The position numbers were made by a program, and so were the translations under genes. DNA of 38,855 nucleotides, from positions 1 to 38,855 of IMG/VR virus record IMGVR_UViG_3300048839_000368. One strand, 5' to 3'. Position 1 is the first letter of the stretch. Every line of letters starts with the position of its first letter. Under the pieces are notes generated by a model. That model did no database searches. It saw only the letters and a program-made list of their open reading frames with translations, and was not told the origin of the DNA. Shown piece by piece: positions 32,496-38,855 of this stretch. Source of the DNA: a virus.

Positions 32496-32526
32496 TAAAA
32501 CCCCCTTAGGTAGGGGGTTTTATACT
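32496..32526. terminator. Bidirectional terminator-like hairpin
   Basis: TAAAACCCCC (32496-32505) pairs with GGGGGTTTTA (32513-32522), a 10-bp stem with a 7-base loop. T-runs exist on both strands. It could stop rightward lysis-module transcripts before the control region and leftward ones before the nuclease gene. Confidence 0.7.
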
Positions 32527-32541
32527 TGCACGTGCTGATAC

Positions 32542-32600
32542 AATATACGTTAGGAGTGGGTCGGACTCCTCGCGAGTCTGGGTAAACTCGTGTCTATATT
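32542..32600 (+). ncRNA. Tandem hairpins forming a possible three-way junction
   Basis: AGGAGT-GGGTCGG-ACTCCT (32552-32570) and CGAGT-CTGGGTAA-ACTCG (32573-32590) lie 2 bases apart and are enclosed by AATATA (32542-32547) pairing with TATATT (32595-32600). This is the same plan as the elements at 1565, 6783 and 6935. No frame crosses it. Confidence 0.4.
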
Positions 32601-32627
32601 ATATACCTATTATAAAAAATGTTTAAC

Positions 32628-32636
32628 TGTGGATAA
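32628..32636 (-). promoter_or_regulatory. DnaA box (perfect, minus orientation)
   Basis: TGTGGATAA, the reverse complement of TTATCCACA. With its flank it mirrors the box at 142: CTGTGGATAACTTTT here against AAAAGTTATCCACAG there. It lies 48 bases upstream of the promoter -35 at 32685. Confidence 0.6.
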
Positions 32637-32670
32637 CTTTTAAGAGTATTATTTTATAAAGCTATTTTAT

Positions 32671-32691
32671 TACGGCTAGCAGTATTGCTAT
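32671..32691 (+). repeat. Operator-like repeat, copy 2
   Basis: TACGGCTAGCAGTA, two variable bases, then GCTAT, the same unit as at 166-186 (19 of 21 identical). Here it overlaps the -35 box from upstream, whereas in copy 1 it occupies the spacer and the -10 edge. Confidence 0.5.
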
Positions 32692-32713
32692 TTATTTTAA
32701 TATAAAATATAAT
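32685..32713 (+). promoter_or_regulatory. Sigma70-like promoter of the recombination/replication block
   Basis: TTGCTA (32685-32690), exactly 17 bases, TATAAT (32708-32713). The ATG follows at 32754, with another TATAAT at 32737-32742 just 11 bases before it, which could serve as an alternative leader-poor start. Confidence 0.6.
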
Positions 32714-32753
32714 ATCTACATAGGTCGTAAAATTATTATAATTATAAAAATAT

Positions 32754-32963
32754 ATGACAACAAAAAATAAAATTGTATCTCATACGGAAGTAGTAAAGAA
32801 AGCCGGATATGCCACCTTTAAAAAATATGGCAAAAAACACTATCAAGAAATGGCTAAAAAGAAGTGGGCTAATGAAAAAGCTAGAAAGATTAAGACTGAG
32901 AAAGAGTTAAAGTCTCTAAGGAAAGAAGTAAGTAAATTAAAAGTCGCTAGGGGAAAAAAGTAA
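32754..32963 (+). CDS. Small basic helical protein
   Basis: A 69-residue, Lys/Arg-rich protein. The segment YATFKKYGKKHYQEMAKKKW resembles the KYGKxHFxxIxKK motif of small stress-type (KGG-like) and phage proteins, followed by a charged coiled coil. It is the first gene of the recombination block. DNA or RNA binding is likely from the charge; function unknown. Confidence 0.55.
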   Translation: MTTKNKIVSHTEVVKKAGYATFKKYGKKHYQEMAKKKWANEKARKIKTEKELKSLRKEVSKLKVARGKK

Positions 32964-32971
32964 ATAGAAAA

Positions 32972-32989
32972 TGCCCCTTAGTAGAGGCA
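32972..32989 (+). other. Hairpin in the recT leader
   Basis: TGCCCCT-TAGT-AGAGGCA, a 7-bp stem with one C-A mismatch, between the small basic gene and recT. No U-tract. Its role is unclear. Confidence 0.35.
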
Positions 32990-33033
32990 CTTCCTATCAC
33001 AACCTTACAAATTAACAATTTAATTATAACATA

Positions 33034-33918
33034 ATGAGTAATAAAGACAATACAATTACGAAGTTTGAGAATGACAAGTCTCTAGCAACTTATATAAATG
33101 ATAAATATATAACTCAGATTAAGAACTTTTTTAATGACGAAAGCAAAGCATTAAAGTTTTTAAGTTCTGTTAGAGCAGACGTTCAAAGAAACTCAAAATT
33201 GCTAGACTGCACTCCAGAGTCTTTAGTAAATGCCTATATAGAAATGGCTCAGTTTGGTTTTATGCCCTCAAATATCTCAGGCGAGACTTACGTTTTGCCT
33301 TACAATATAAAAGGGGTTATGCTAGCTCAGTTACAAATAGGCTATCAAGGTTTTATAACCTTACTATATCAAGCCGGAGTCCAAAAGATTACGTCTGAAA
33401 TAGTAAGAAAAAATGACAAGTTTTCTTATATCAATGGGGAAATGAGACACGAGATAGATTTAACTTTATCTAACAAAGAAAGAGGCGAGGCTGTCGGAGC
33501 CTACGTTAAAGTTTTATTTAGAAACGAGGAGAGTATTAGGTATATGAACGCAAAGGATATTTTGGCTCACGCTCAAAAGTTCTCAAAATCATATAACCCT
33601 ACTGGGGCATTTTCTCCGTGGAACCCTGCTAATGATCCAGAGTTAAATATGTGGAGAAAGACTGTGTTAAAACAAATGCAGAAGTTCCTACCTAAGAACG
33701 AGATTATCTACAAGGCTATAGAATTGGATAATAGAGATAGTATCATAGCTGACAGGTTAGAGGTCGCTAGCCAAGAAAGCCAAGGTTTAAAAATGGGTAA
33801 TTTATTAACTACAAATGAAAAAAACAACGCCAAAAAAGAGAGTGTCGGTAAAGAGGAAAATAAAGACGAAGTTCCTAGTTCCGAAAGTAATGAGGTCAAT
33901 CCTTTCGCAAAAGGATAA
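33034..33918 (+). CDS. recT: RecT-family single-strand annealing protein
   Basis: A 294-residue recombinase that anneals complementary single strands and invades replication forks. The RecT core is visible: SVRADVQRNSKLLDCTPESL, EMAQFGFMPS, MLAQLQIGYQGFITLLYQAG, then NAKDILAHAQKFSKSYNPTG, and NMWRKTVLKQMQKFLPKN. The last 40 residues are low-complexity and acidic, and they overlap the start of the nuclease-motor gene. Genes next to recT usually encode the partner exonuclease, as here. Confidence 0.92.
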   Translation: MSNKDNTITKFENDKSLATYINDKYITQIKNFFNDESKALKFLSSVRADVQRNSKLLDCTPESLVNAYIEMAQFGFMPSNISGETYVLPYNIKGVMLAQLQIGYQGFITLLYQAGVQKITSEIVRKNDKFSYINGEMRHEIDLTLSNKERGEAVGAYVKVLFRNEESIRYMNAKDILAHAQKFSKSYNPTGAFSPWNPANDPELNMWRKTVLKQMQKFLPKNEIIYKAIELDNRDSIIADRLEVASQESQGLKMGNLLTTNEKNNAKKESVGKEENKDEVPSSESNEVNPFAKG

Positions 33919-35890
33919 TAAAGACGAGTTTCCTGTCCCTCATATCTCTTACAGTTTTATGAGGTCGCTATCTACAAACCCTATTCTTTGTAAAATCAAA
34001 TACTTAAATAGAGATACGATAGATACAGCCTCAAACATATCCGGAGTATTGGGTAACGCGTTCCATAATGCTATGAATGTGTATTACGGAGGCTCAGACG
34101 TATTGGTTCCTATCAATGAGGCTGAGGCTATAGAATACGGTTTAAAAGCCGGTATGGAGTTCCTAGAGAATTATAACGACGGTCTGATTAACTTCTCTAA
34201 AACAATAGAGACTAAACAGAAAGCCCTAGAATTATTTAGTTTTTGTTATACGGAATATATTAAAAAAAATCCATATAATAAAGAAATGGTTATATCCACA
34301 GAGGATAAAATAGTAGAGAAAGTAAATGTAGAGTGGAGAGGTAAAACTCTCAATATGCCTATTAAATTAAAGGGATATATTGACTTAATAGAGAGAGACG
34401 AAAAAGGTAGACTCGTAATTACAGACTATAAAACTTGTTATAATTTCTCGGATCCAGACAAAATAGACGGAGCTAAAATACTCCAAGCAGTAGAAAACTT
34501 TTTATTAGTCTATGCGAAGTATGGAGAGGAACCTTACTCAATAAAATATAAAGAGGTTAAGTATACTAAAAATGCAGTTTGTAAGGATCCAGAATGTAAA
34601 AGGTGGCACGACTCAGAGCATAAACACTCACAAGTTGAACCTTACGAGCTTGTATTTAAAGATAACGATTTATACTTTGATTTTTACTTTAGATTTTATG
34701 AGGATACTATCAGAGCCTTAAACGGAGAAATGGTATACCTGCCAAACGTGGACGCGATATTTGATAACGAGGTTGCTATCGTGGCTTATATCCACAGACT
34801 AGATATGTCTGAGGAGACAGCTAAGTTAATGAAAAAGCACAAGGTAGAAAATATCACAGACTTATTAAAAAAAGAGATACAAAGTGCAAATAGTATGAAA
34901 AACCTCTTAAAGTCGGTAGAGGAAAAGTTTGTATCAGCTAAAAATATAAATTACGAAAAAATGTCTATGGAGGAAAAAATACAGACAAAAATGTTAGAGT
35001 TCGGAATAATGTTACAGTTTGACTCTAAAATAGAGGGAGCAACGGTAGACTTATACCGATATACCCCGTCTATTGGCGTTAAAATGAGTCGCTTGCGCAA
35101 TTTCGTAGACGATATAGAGCAAATTACCGGAGTGAGTGGTATACGCGTTCTAGCCCCTATTAGAGGCACAAAGCTAGTAGGTTTTGAGATACCTAAAGAA
35201 AATAGATTATTCCCTAGTTTACCTACCGAAAAGAATGATTTTAATTTTGCTGTTGGTATAACTATAGGAGGAGAAATAAGGAGGTATGATTTTAGAACAG
35301 CCCCTCATACTCTCGTAGCCGGTTCTAGTGGTTCTGGTAAGTCAGTTTTCTTGCACGCAGTTGTAAAACAAGCAATAAATTGTCCTAAAATTGATTTACA
35401 CTTGTTTGATCCTAAGCAAGTAGAGTTTCTACAATATGACGAAATGGTTAAAGAATACAAACATAGTCCAGACGGAATAAAAGACGGACTAGATAACCTA
35501 GTTATAGAAATGGAAAAACGCTACGATAAAATGAAAAAGTTAAAAGTTAGAGACGTATCTAAAACAGATTTTAATTATAAGTTTGTAGTCATAGACGAAT
35601 ACGCGGACTTAAAATTAAGGTCAGATATTGATAGAAATATCAAACTATTAGCTCAGAAAGGTAGAGCCTGTGGAATACACCTTATACTTGCTACTCAGAG
35701 AGCTAGCACGAAAGTTATTGACGGAGATATTAAAAATAACTTTACTACAAAGGTCGTATTTAGAATGTCTAAGGCTATTGATAGCCGAGTAATGATAGAC
35801 GAGGACGGAGCAGAAAGGTTACTCGGAAAAGGAGACTGTTTATTCTGCGGAGACTGGGGAATAGATAGACTTCAAACTTTCAATGTGTAA
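33890..35890 (+). CDS. RecB/Cas4-type nuclease fused to an FtsK-type DNA motor
   Basis: A 666-residue two-part protein. Residues 10-300 are a PD-(D/E)XK exonuclease of RecB type: ISYSFMRSL with a cysteine 11 residues later, GVLGNAFHNAMN (the His motif), KGYIDLI (Asp165) and ITDYKT (Asp179, Lys181). CKDPEC and nearby histidines may bind a metal or an Fe-S cluster. Residues about 380-440 match the FtsK beta domain (GVKMSRLRN, then IRVLAPIRGTKLVGFEIP). The motor has Walker A GSSGSGKS (478-485), Walker B FVVIDEYADL (Asp569), and RACGIHLILATQRAS. The gamma DNA-reading domain is absent. The start at 33890 overlaps recT by 29 bases; an upstream in-frame ATG at 33815 would add 25 basic residues. It is probably the end-resection engine that feeds RecT. 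Confidence 0.85.
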   Translation: MRSILSQKDNKDEFPVPHISYSFMRSLSTNPILCKIKYLNRDTIDTASNISGVLGNAFHNAMNVYYGGSDVLVPINEAEAIEYGLKAGMEFLENYNDGLINFSKTIETKQKALELFSFCYTEYIKKNPYNKEMVISTEDKIVEKVNVEWRGKTLNMPIKLKGYIDLIERDEKGRLVITDYKTCYNFSDPDKIDGAKILQAVENFLLVYAKYGEEPYSIKYKEVKYTKNAVCKDPECKRWHDSEHKHSQVEPYELVFKDNDLYFDFYFRFYEDTIRALNGEMVYLPNVDAIFDNEVAIVAYIHRLDMSEETAKLMKKHKVENITDLLKKEIQSANSMKNLLKSVEEKFVSAKNINYEKMSMEEKIQTKMLEFGIMLQFDSKIEGATVDLYRYTPSIGVKMSRLRNFVDDIEQITGVSGIRVLAPIRGTKLVGFEIPKENRLFPSLPTEKNDFNFAVGITIGGEIRRYDFRTAPHTLVAGSSGSGKSVFLHAVVKQAINCPKIDLHLFDPKQVEFLQYDEMVKEYKHSPDGIKDGLDNLVIEMEKRYDKMKKLKVRDVSKTDFNYKFVVIDEYADLKLRSDIDRNIKLLAQKGRACGIHLILATQRASTKVIDGDIKNNFTTKVVFRMSKAIDSRVMIDEDGAERLLGKGDCLFCGDWGIDRLQTFNV

Positions 35891-35893
35891 ATT

Positions 35894-36211
35894 ATGCTTT
35901 ATAAAAAGAAAAATATACCATTAAAAATCAAAAGTTATATTGCTGTGAGGGATAATGGTATTTGTCAGATATGCGGTAAAATTGGAGAATTAAAACCTAC
36001 ATATTTTGGTTATATGGCTTTTGAAAAGATACCGGCTTGGTATTGCCACGACAAAGGAGCAGTTAGTGGTATTTATCCAAACCTTATGTCTTTTGAGATA
36101 GATCATATACACCCAGAAAGTGCAGGAGGAACACTTGATTTAGAAAATCTACGCTTAGCCTGTAGAAGTTGTAATAGGTCTAAAGGTTGTAAAATAACAA
36201 ATAAAAAATAA
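35894..36211 (+). CDS. HNH endonuclease (McrA-like, zinc type)
   Basis: A 105-residue protein: CQICGK, then SFEIDHIHPESAGGTLD, then NLRLACRSCNRSKGCK. Both CxxC pairs, DH and the Asn-containing helix of an HNH nuclease are present. There is no extra DNA-binding domain. It lies 3 bases after the nuclease-motor gene. It may be a phage nuclease for recombination or packaging, or a selfish insertion. Confidence 0.85.
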   Translation: MLYKKKNIPLKIKSYIAVRDNGICQICGKIGELKPTYFGYMAFEKIPAWYCHDKGAVSGIYPNLMSFEIDHIHPESAGGTLDLENLRLACRSCNRSKGCKITNKK

Positions 36212-36215
36212 TTAT

Positions 36216-36965
36216 ATGGCTACACAAAGACGAATGATTTACGCCCAAATGGCAGAAAATAAAAGTTATGCCAGTATGAGCGATAAGGCACAAAAAACAT
36301 ATGTATTTCTTATAGTGTTAGCTGACGACGAGGGGAGACTAAAGGGAGATACAGACTGGTTAAGAATAAAAATATTTCCTTATAATCCAGAAATTACTAG
36401 AGACGATATGAGAGGATTTATAAAGGAAATTACGAAAGCTGGTTTGATAACTTGGTATAAGTCAGAGGACGGAAATTACTATATTTCACACCCTAATTGG
36501 GAGAAATATCAGAAACTTAGAGCTGATAGAATGAAAGAAAGTGATATACCGCAACCAAATGACAACCAAGTGTCAACCAAACGGGTGCGTAAGTTAAGTA
36601 AAGATAAGATAAGAGAAGTTAATCTAATAAACTCTATCTCCTATCTTAAAAAAATACCGGAAAAAGATTTAGAGGAGTTTTATAATCGGTTTGACTGTTC
36701 TAAGAAAGCGATCATATCAAAGGCTGAGGATTTAGTTCTCTGGTGCGATACAAACGGGAGAGAAAAGAAAAACTATAAAACATTTTTATTAAATGCTTTA
36801 AAAAAGGATTTTCAAGAAAGAAAGGAACCAGTAAGAAAGCCTATCGTAGTAAAACCCGATATAGTTCCAGTTCCATTATCTCCAGAGGAACGTAAACCTA
36901 TTCCAGAGGATATAAAAAACTCAATTAACGCAATTATTGGTAATAAAACTATAAAAAATGACTAA
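36216..36965 (+). CDS. Replication initiation-like protein (N-terminal winged helix)
   Basis: A 249-residue protein. Residues 10-100 (SDKAQKTYVFLIVLADDEGR, then DTDWLRIKIFPY, then EITKAGLITWYKSEDGNYYI) have the helix-turn-helix and wing pattern of phage replisome organiser and initiator proteins, ending in HPNWEKYQKLRADR. The C-terminal half is charged and helical, as in DnaD-like helicase loaders. No polymerase or helicase is present nearby, so it may recruit host proteins to the origin. Confidence 0.65.
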   Translation: MATQRRMIYAQMAENKSYASMSDKAQKTYVFLIVLADDEGRLKGDTDWLRIKIFPYNPEITRDDMRGFIKEITKAGLITWYKSEDGNYYISHPNWEKYQKLRADRMKESDIPQPNDNQVSTKRVRKLSKDKIREVNLINSISYLKKIPEKDLEEFYNRFDCSKKAIISKAEDLVLWCDTNGREKKNYKTFLLNALKKDFQERKEPVRKPIVVKPDIVPVPLSPEERKPIPEDIKNSINAIIGNKTIKND

Positions 36966-37602
36966 GAAAAAAGAAACAAATAAAACATACAGAAAACCGA
37001 GAATAGGAGTATTTGTAGGTTTTATGTGTAATCAATACGGTCTAGACGAGGGAAAAGTTATTGCTGATTTAAGGGTTAATTTTCCAGAATTATTTAAGAA
37101 AGAGACTTGTGCTAATTGTGGAGCCTCAATGTCAGAATATATTTACACGTTAGACTTACTAGACTCTTTGTTATTGTTTGGAATGGGTAAAATAGTTTAT
37201 GAGAGAGTAGCAAAAGGGATACCTTTTACTGAGGCAAATAAAATACACTTACAAAGCACGTTAAATACTTATTACTCAGTTCCGTCTCGTTCTACTCAAT
37301 GTTCTAAGTTAGGTTTAGTTGCAAAGGTTTTAAAAAAAGACGGTAAACACGACCAAAAAGCAGGTTGGTGTATTACCAAAAGAGGGTTTGAGTTTTTGGC
37401 AGGTAAGAAAGTCCCTAAAAGAGTTCAAGTTTTCCGTAATGAAATTACTGATCGTCCGGAGGAGTTAATTACGTGTTCTGAGATTATGAGTCAAGGAATA
37501 CACAAACAAGGAGGTAGTGAATATCAAAATTATCAAAAATATAACTTTTCTCAGTTGGAGACTTGGGCTGTAGCAGGGTTCGCACAGGGTAAATTATTAT
37601 AA
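36958..37602 (+). CDS. Hypothetical protein with CxxC pair and winged-helix-like end
   Basis: A 214-residue protein. ETCANCGASM carries one zinc pair, followed by helices around YTLDLLDSLLLFGMGKIVY and a winged-helix-like segment (SRSTQCSKLGLVAKVLKKD, then GWCITKRGFEFLAGKKVPKR). The start overlaps the previous stop by 8 bases. It looks like a conserved phage DNA-binding protein, but the activity is unknown. Confidence 0.6.
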   Translation: MTKKKETNKTYRKPRIGVFVGFMCNQYGLDEGKVIADLRVNFPELFKKETCANCGASMSEYIYTLDLLDSLLLFGMGKIVYERVAKGIPFTEANKIHLQSTLNTYYSVPSRSTQCSKLGLVAKVLKKDGKHDQKAGWCITKRGFEFLAGKKVPKRVQVFRNEITDRPEELITCSEIMSQGIHKQGGSEYQNYQKYNFSQLETWAVAGFAQGKLL

Positions 37603-37619
37603 TTTAATTTAAAAAATAT

Positions 37620-37871
37620 ATGGCAAAGAAATTAAAAAGTCAGTTTATATTAGAAACTAAAGTAACAAAAGCAGAGGTAAGCGTCCAGACTGTCATTTCA
37701 AAAGAGGCAGGTAAAGACGGCAGACTTATTGCTGAATTAGATTTAGTTAAAAAGTCTTTAAAAATAGATTTGTGTAGTTATGGTTGTATGACTATAGAAA
37801 ATACTAAATTGCTAGGCGAGGCTTTAGTAGCTTTATCAAAAGAGGCACAGGACGCCATAGAAAACTTATAA
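37620..37871 (+). CDS. Small conserved-looking hypothetical protein
   Basis: An 83-residue alpha/beta protein with strands (SVQTVISKEAGKDG, then RLIAELDLVKKSLKIDL) and a C-terminal helix (LLGEALVALSKEAQDAIEN). It stops 4 bases before the next gene. No catalytic motif seen. Confidence 0.55.
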   Translation: MAKKLKSQFILETKVTKAEVSVQTVISKEAGKDGRLIAELDLVKKSLKIDLCSYGCMTIENTKLLGEALVALSKEAQDAIENL

Positions 37872-37875
37872 TTTT

Positions 37876-38304
37876 ATGGCTATAAAAAATTACACAACTA
37901 AATTATCAGCTCTCCAATGTGTAGCAAAGATACAGGAGAGTTTAATTTCTCACGGTGCAGTCGGTATACAAATGATGTATGGGGACGATAAGAGAATATC
38001 CTCTTTAGCTTTTGCTCTCCCTCACAAAGATAAAACTCTATCTTTTCAGTTACCTTGCGAGTGGCGGAGATTTCAGCAGGTATTACTTAATCAAGGGATT
38101 AAGAGAGGAGACGAGGACGAATACGCTTATCGTGTTGCGTGGGCTAATTTAAAAGACTGGGTATTAGCTCAAATGGCTCTTTATGAAACAGAAATAGTCT
38201 CTATGCCTCAGATTTTCTTACCTTTTATGAATACCGGAAAAGGTGGAACTCTATACGAACAGTTAGAGCAAGGACAATTTTTACTAGGTAATGGAGAAAA
38301 ATAA
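37876..38304 (+). CDS. Conserved phage hypothetical protein
   Basis: A 142-residue alpha/beta protein. The C-terminal pattern WANLKDWVLAQMALYETE, then IFLPFMNTGKGGTLYEQLE matches a family of unknown function that I recall from many unrelated phages, often near recombination or replication genes. The N-terminal half has a beta-rich part (ISSLAFALPHKDKTLSFQLP). It could be a nuclease regulator; no evidence here. Confidence 0.6.
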   Translation: MAIKNYTTKLSALQCVAKIQESLISHGAVGIQMMYGDDKRISSLAFALPHKDKTLSFQLPCEWRRFQQVLLNQGIKRGDEDEYAYRVAWANLKDWVLAQMALYETEIVSMPQIFLPFMNTGKGGTLYEQLEQGQFLLGNGEK

Positions 38305-38309
38305 TCAGT

Positions 38310-38855
38310 ATGGAAAAAGTGAAATATACAGAGGAGGAAATGGTATCTTTTCTTAAAGATAGATACCAACAGCCGGAATGGGCTTTTTTCTCACAAGTTA
38401 GATCCTCTACGGGATATGCGTCTACTAGGGCTGACGGTATAGCTGTAAATATGTTTTCTAGTCGTCGCCACGAGGTTTTAGGTTTTGAAATAAAAGTATC
38501 TAGGTCTGATTTATTAAGTGAAATAAAACACTCAGATAAAGCAGAGGTTATATATCAATATTGTGATAAATGGTATTTAGTAATTCCAGATAAAGAACTT
38601 ATTAAAGACGGAGAATTACCTAAAGGTTGGGGTTTAATGATATTGCAAGGGAATAGACTCATTGAAAAAGTTAAACCAATACCAAATGATAATAGAACTA
38701 TAGATTTAAGTTTTGTAGCGTCTCTTTTAAGAAATGCCTCACAAGGATTAGAGGGAATGATACATAAGTCTACGATAGATTTAGAATTAAAGAAATCTTT
38801 TGATCGTGGTTATGCTGAGGGTAAAAAAGTTAATCCGTGGGACGAAAATAATTAT
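38310..38855 (+). CDS. MmcB-like PD-(D/E)XK nuclease, 5' part (continues at position 1)
   Basis: 182 codons to the right edge, ending exactly on a codon boundary with no stop. Residues 37-62 show RADGIAVNMF (Asp42) and GFEIKVSR (Glu60, Lys62), the PD-(D/E)XK core. KHSDKAEVIYQYCDKWYLVI, then ELPKGWGLMIL, then SFVASLLRNAS are the segments of the MmcB-like family of phage and bacterial DNA-repair-type nucleases. On a circular molecule it continues into the zinc-finger tail at 1-156, giving 233 residues in all. Confidence 0.8.
   Translation, partial: MEKVKYTEEEMVSFLKDRYQQPEWAFFSQVRSSTGYASTRADGIAVNMFSSRRHEVLGFEIKVSRSDLLSEIKHSDKAEVIYQYCDKWYLVIPDKELIKDGELPKGWGLMILQGNRLIEKVKPIPNDNRTIDLSFVASLLRNASQGLEGMIHKSTIDLELKKSFDRGYAEGKKVNPWDENNY

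Larger units (their letters stand above)
32601..32753. other. AT-rich control region, candidate replication origin
   Basis: The sequence is over 75% A+T by eye, with a perfect DnaA box, a repeat copy, a strong promoter and the start of the recombination and replication genes. Together with the hairpins at 32496-32600 it forms the largest gene-free block in the right half. Origin identity is inferred from DnaA box, AT-rich stretch and neighbour genes. No iteron array was seen. Confidence 0.4.

Noticed and set aside
1-38855. CRISPR array, insertion sequence, integrase or attachment site
   Set aside because: I saw no spaced direct repeats of CRISPR type, no transposase, no recombinase and no att-like duplication. 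The HNH genes are the only mobile elements found.

Overview
The window looks like the complete, circularly closed genome of a small tailed bacteriophage of podovirus type. It is AT-rich and almost entirely transcribed on the + strand. The last gene runs off the right edge after exactly 182 codons. The left edge opens in the same frame with a 51-codon tail, so joining the ends gives one 233-residue nuclease gene. Uniform layout, no integrase or repressor that I recognise, and a full virion module argue for a lytic phage. The host cannot be named. Start codons have no Shine-Dalgarno sequence but sit in A/T-rich leaders, and several sit 6-9 bases after a sigma70-like -10 box. This suggests a host with SD-independent, partly leaderless translation, for example an uncultivated lineage such as Patescibacteria (inference). 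The code is standard, but TGA ends only one gene.

Layout. 1-1558: the end of the nuclease gene, then small early-type proteins (membrane, zinc-finger, coiled coil) behind a promoter with a perfect DnaA box. 1559-1925: a gene-free block with two structured RNA candidates, one with its own promoter and terminator. 1926-6245: packaging module, with terminase small and large subunits separated by a peptide deformylase, a 2H phosphoesterase, a YopX-like protein and small unknowns. 6238-7348: an HNH gene, an RNA cluster including an odd class II tRNA, a small basic ORF and a minus-strand HNH gene. 7449-13747: head module (portal, acidic scaffold, N4-gp56-type major capsid protein and accessory proteins). 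13803-22833: connector and tail genes, including a P22 gp4-like adaptor, an 18-residue repeat protein, a propeller-like hub and a fibre. 22837-30039: a 2400-residue polyvalent virion protein carrying ADP-ribosyltransferase-like, DNA methyltransferase, zincin and LPD38-like regions. 30032-32086: lysis module (anchored lysozyme, holin, cysteine-peptidase/M15 fusion). 32083-32753: a minus-strand nuclease and a likely origin and control region. 32754-38855 continuing to 156: recombination and replication genes (RecT, a RecB-nuclease/FtsK-motor fusion, HNH, replication initiator-like protein and small conserved proteins).

How it works together (inference). No DNA polymerase, helicase, primase or RNA polymerase is recognisable, so the phage probably borrows the host replisome. 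Four perfect DnaA boxes, all intergenic and upstream of gene starts, fit DnaA-dependent replication or transcription. RecT and the nuclease-motor fusion could recombine DNA ends to build concatemers for headful packaging. The giant protein is probably packaged and ejected with the DNA to modify host targets.
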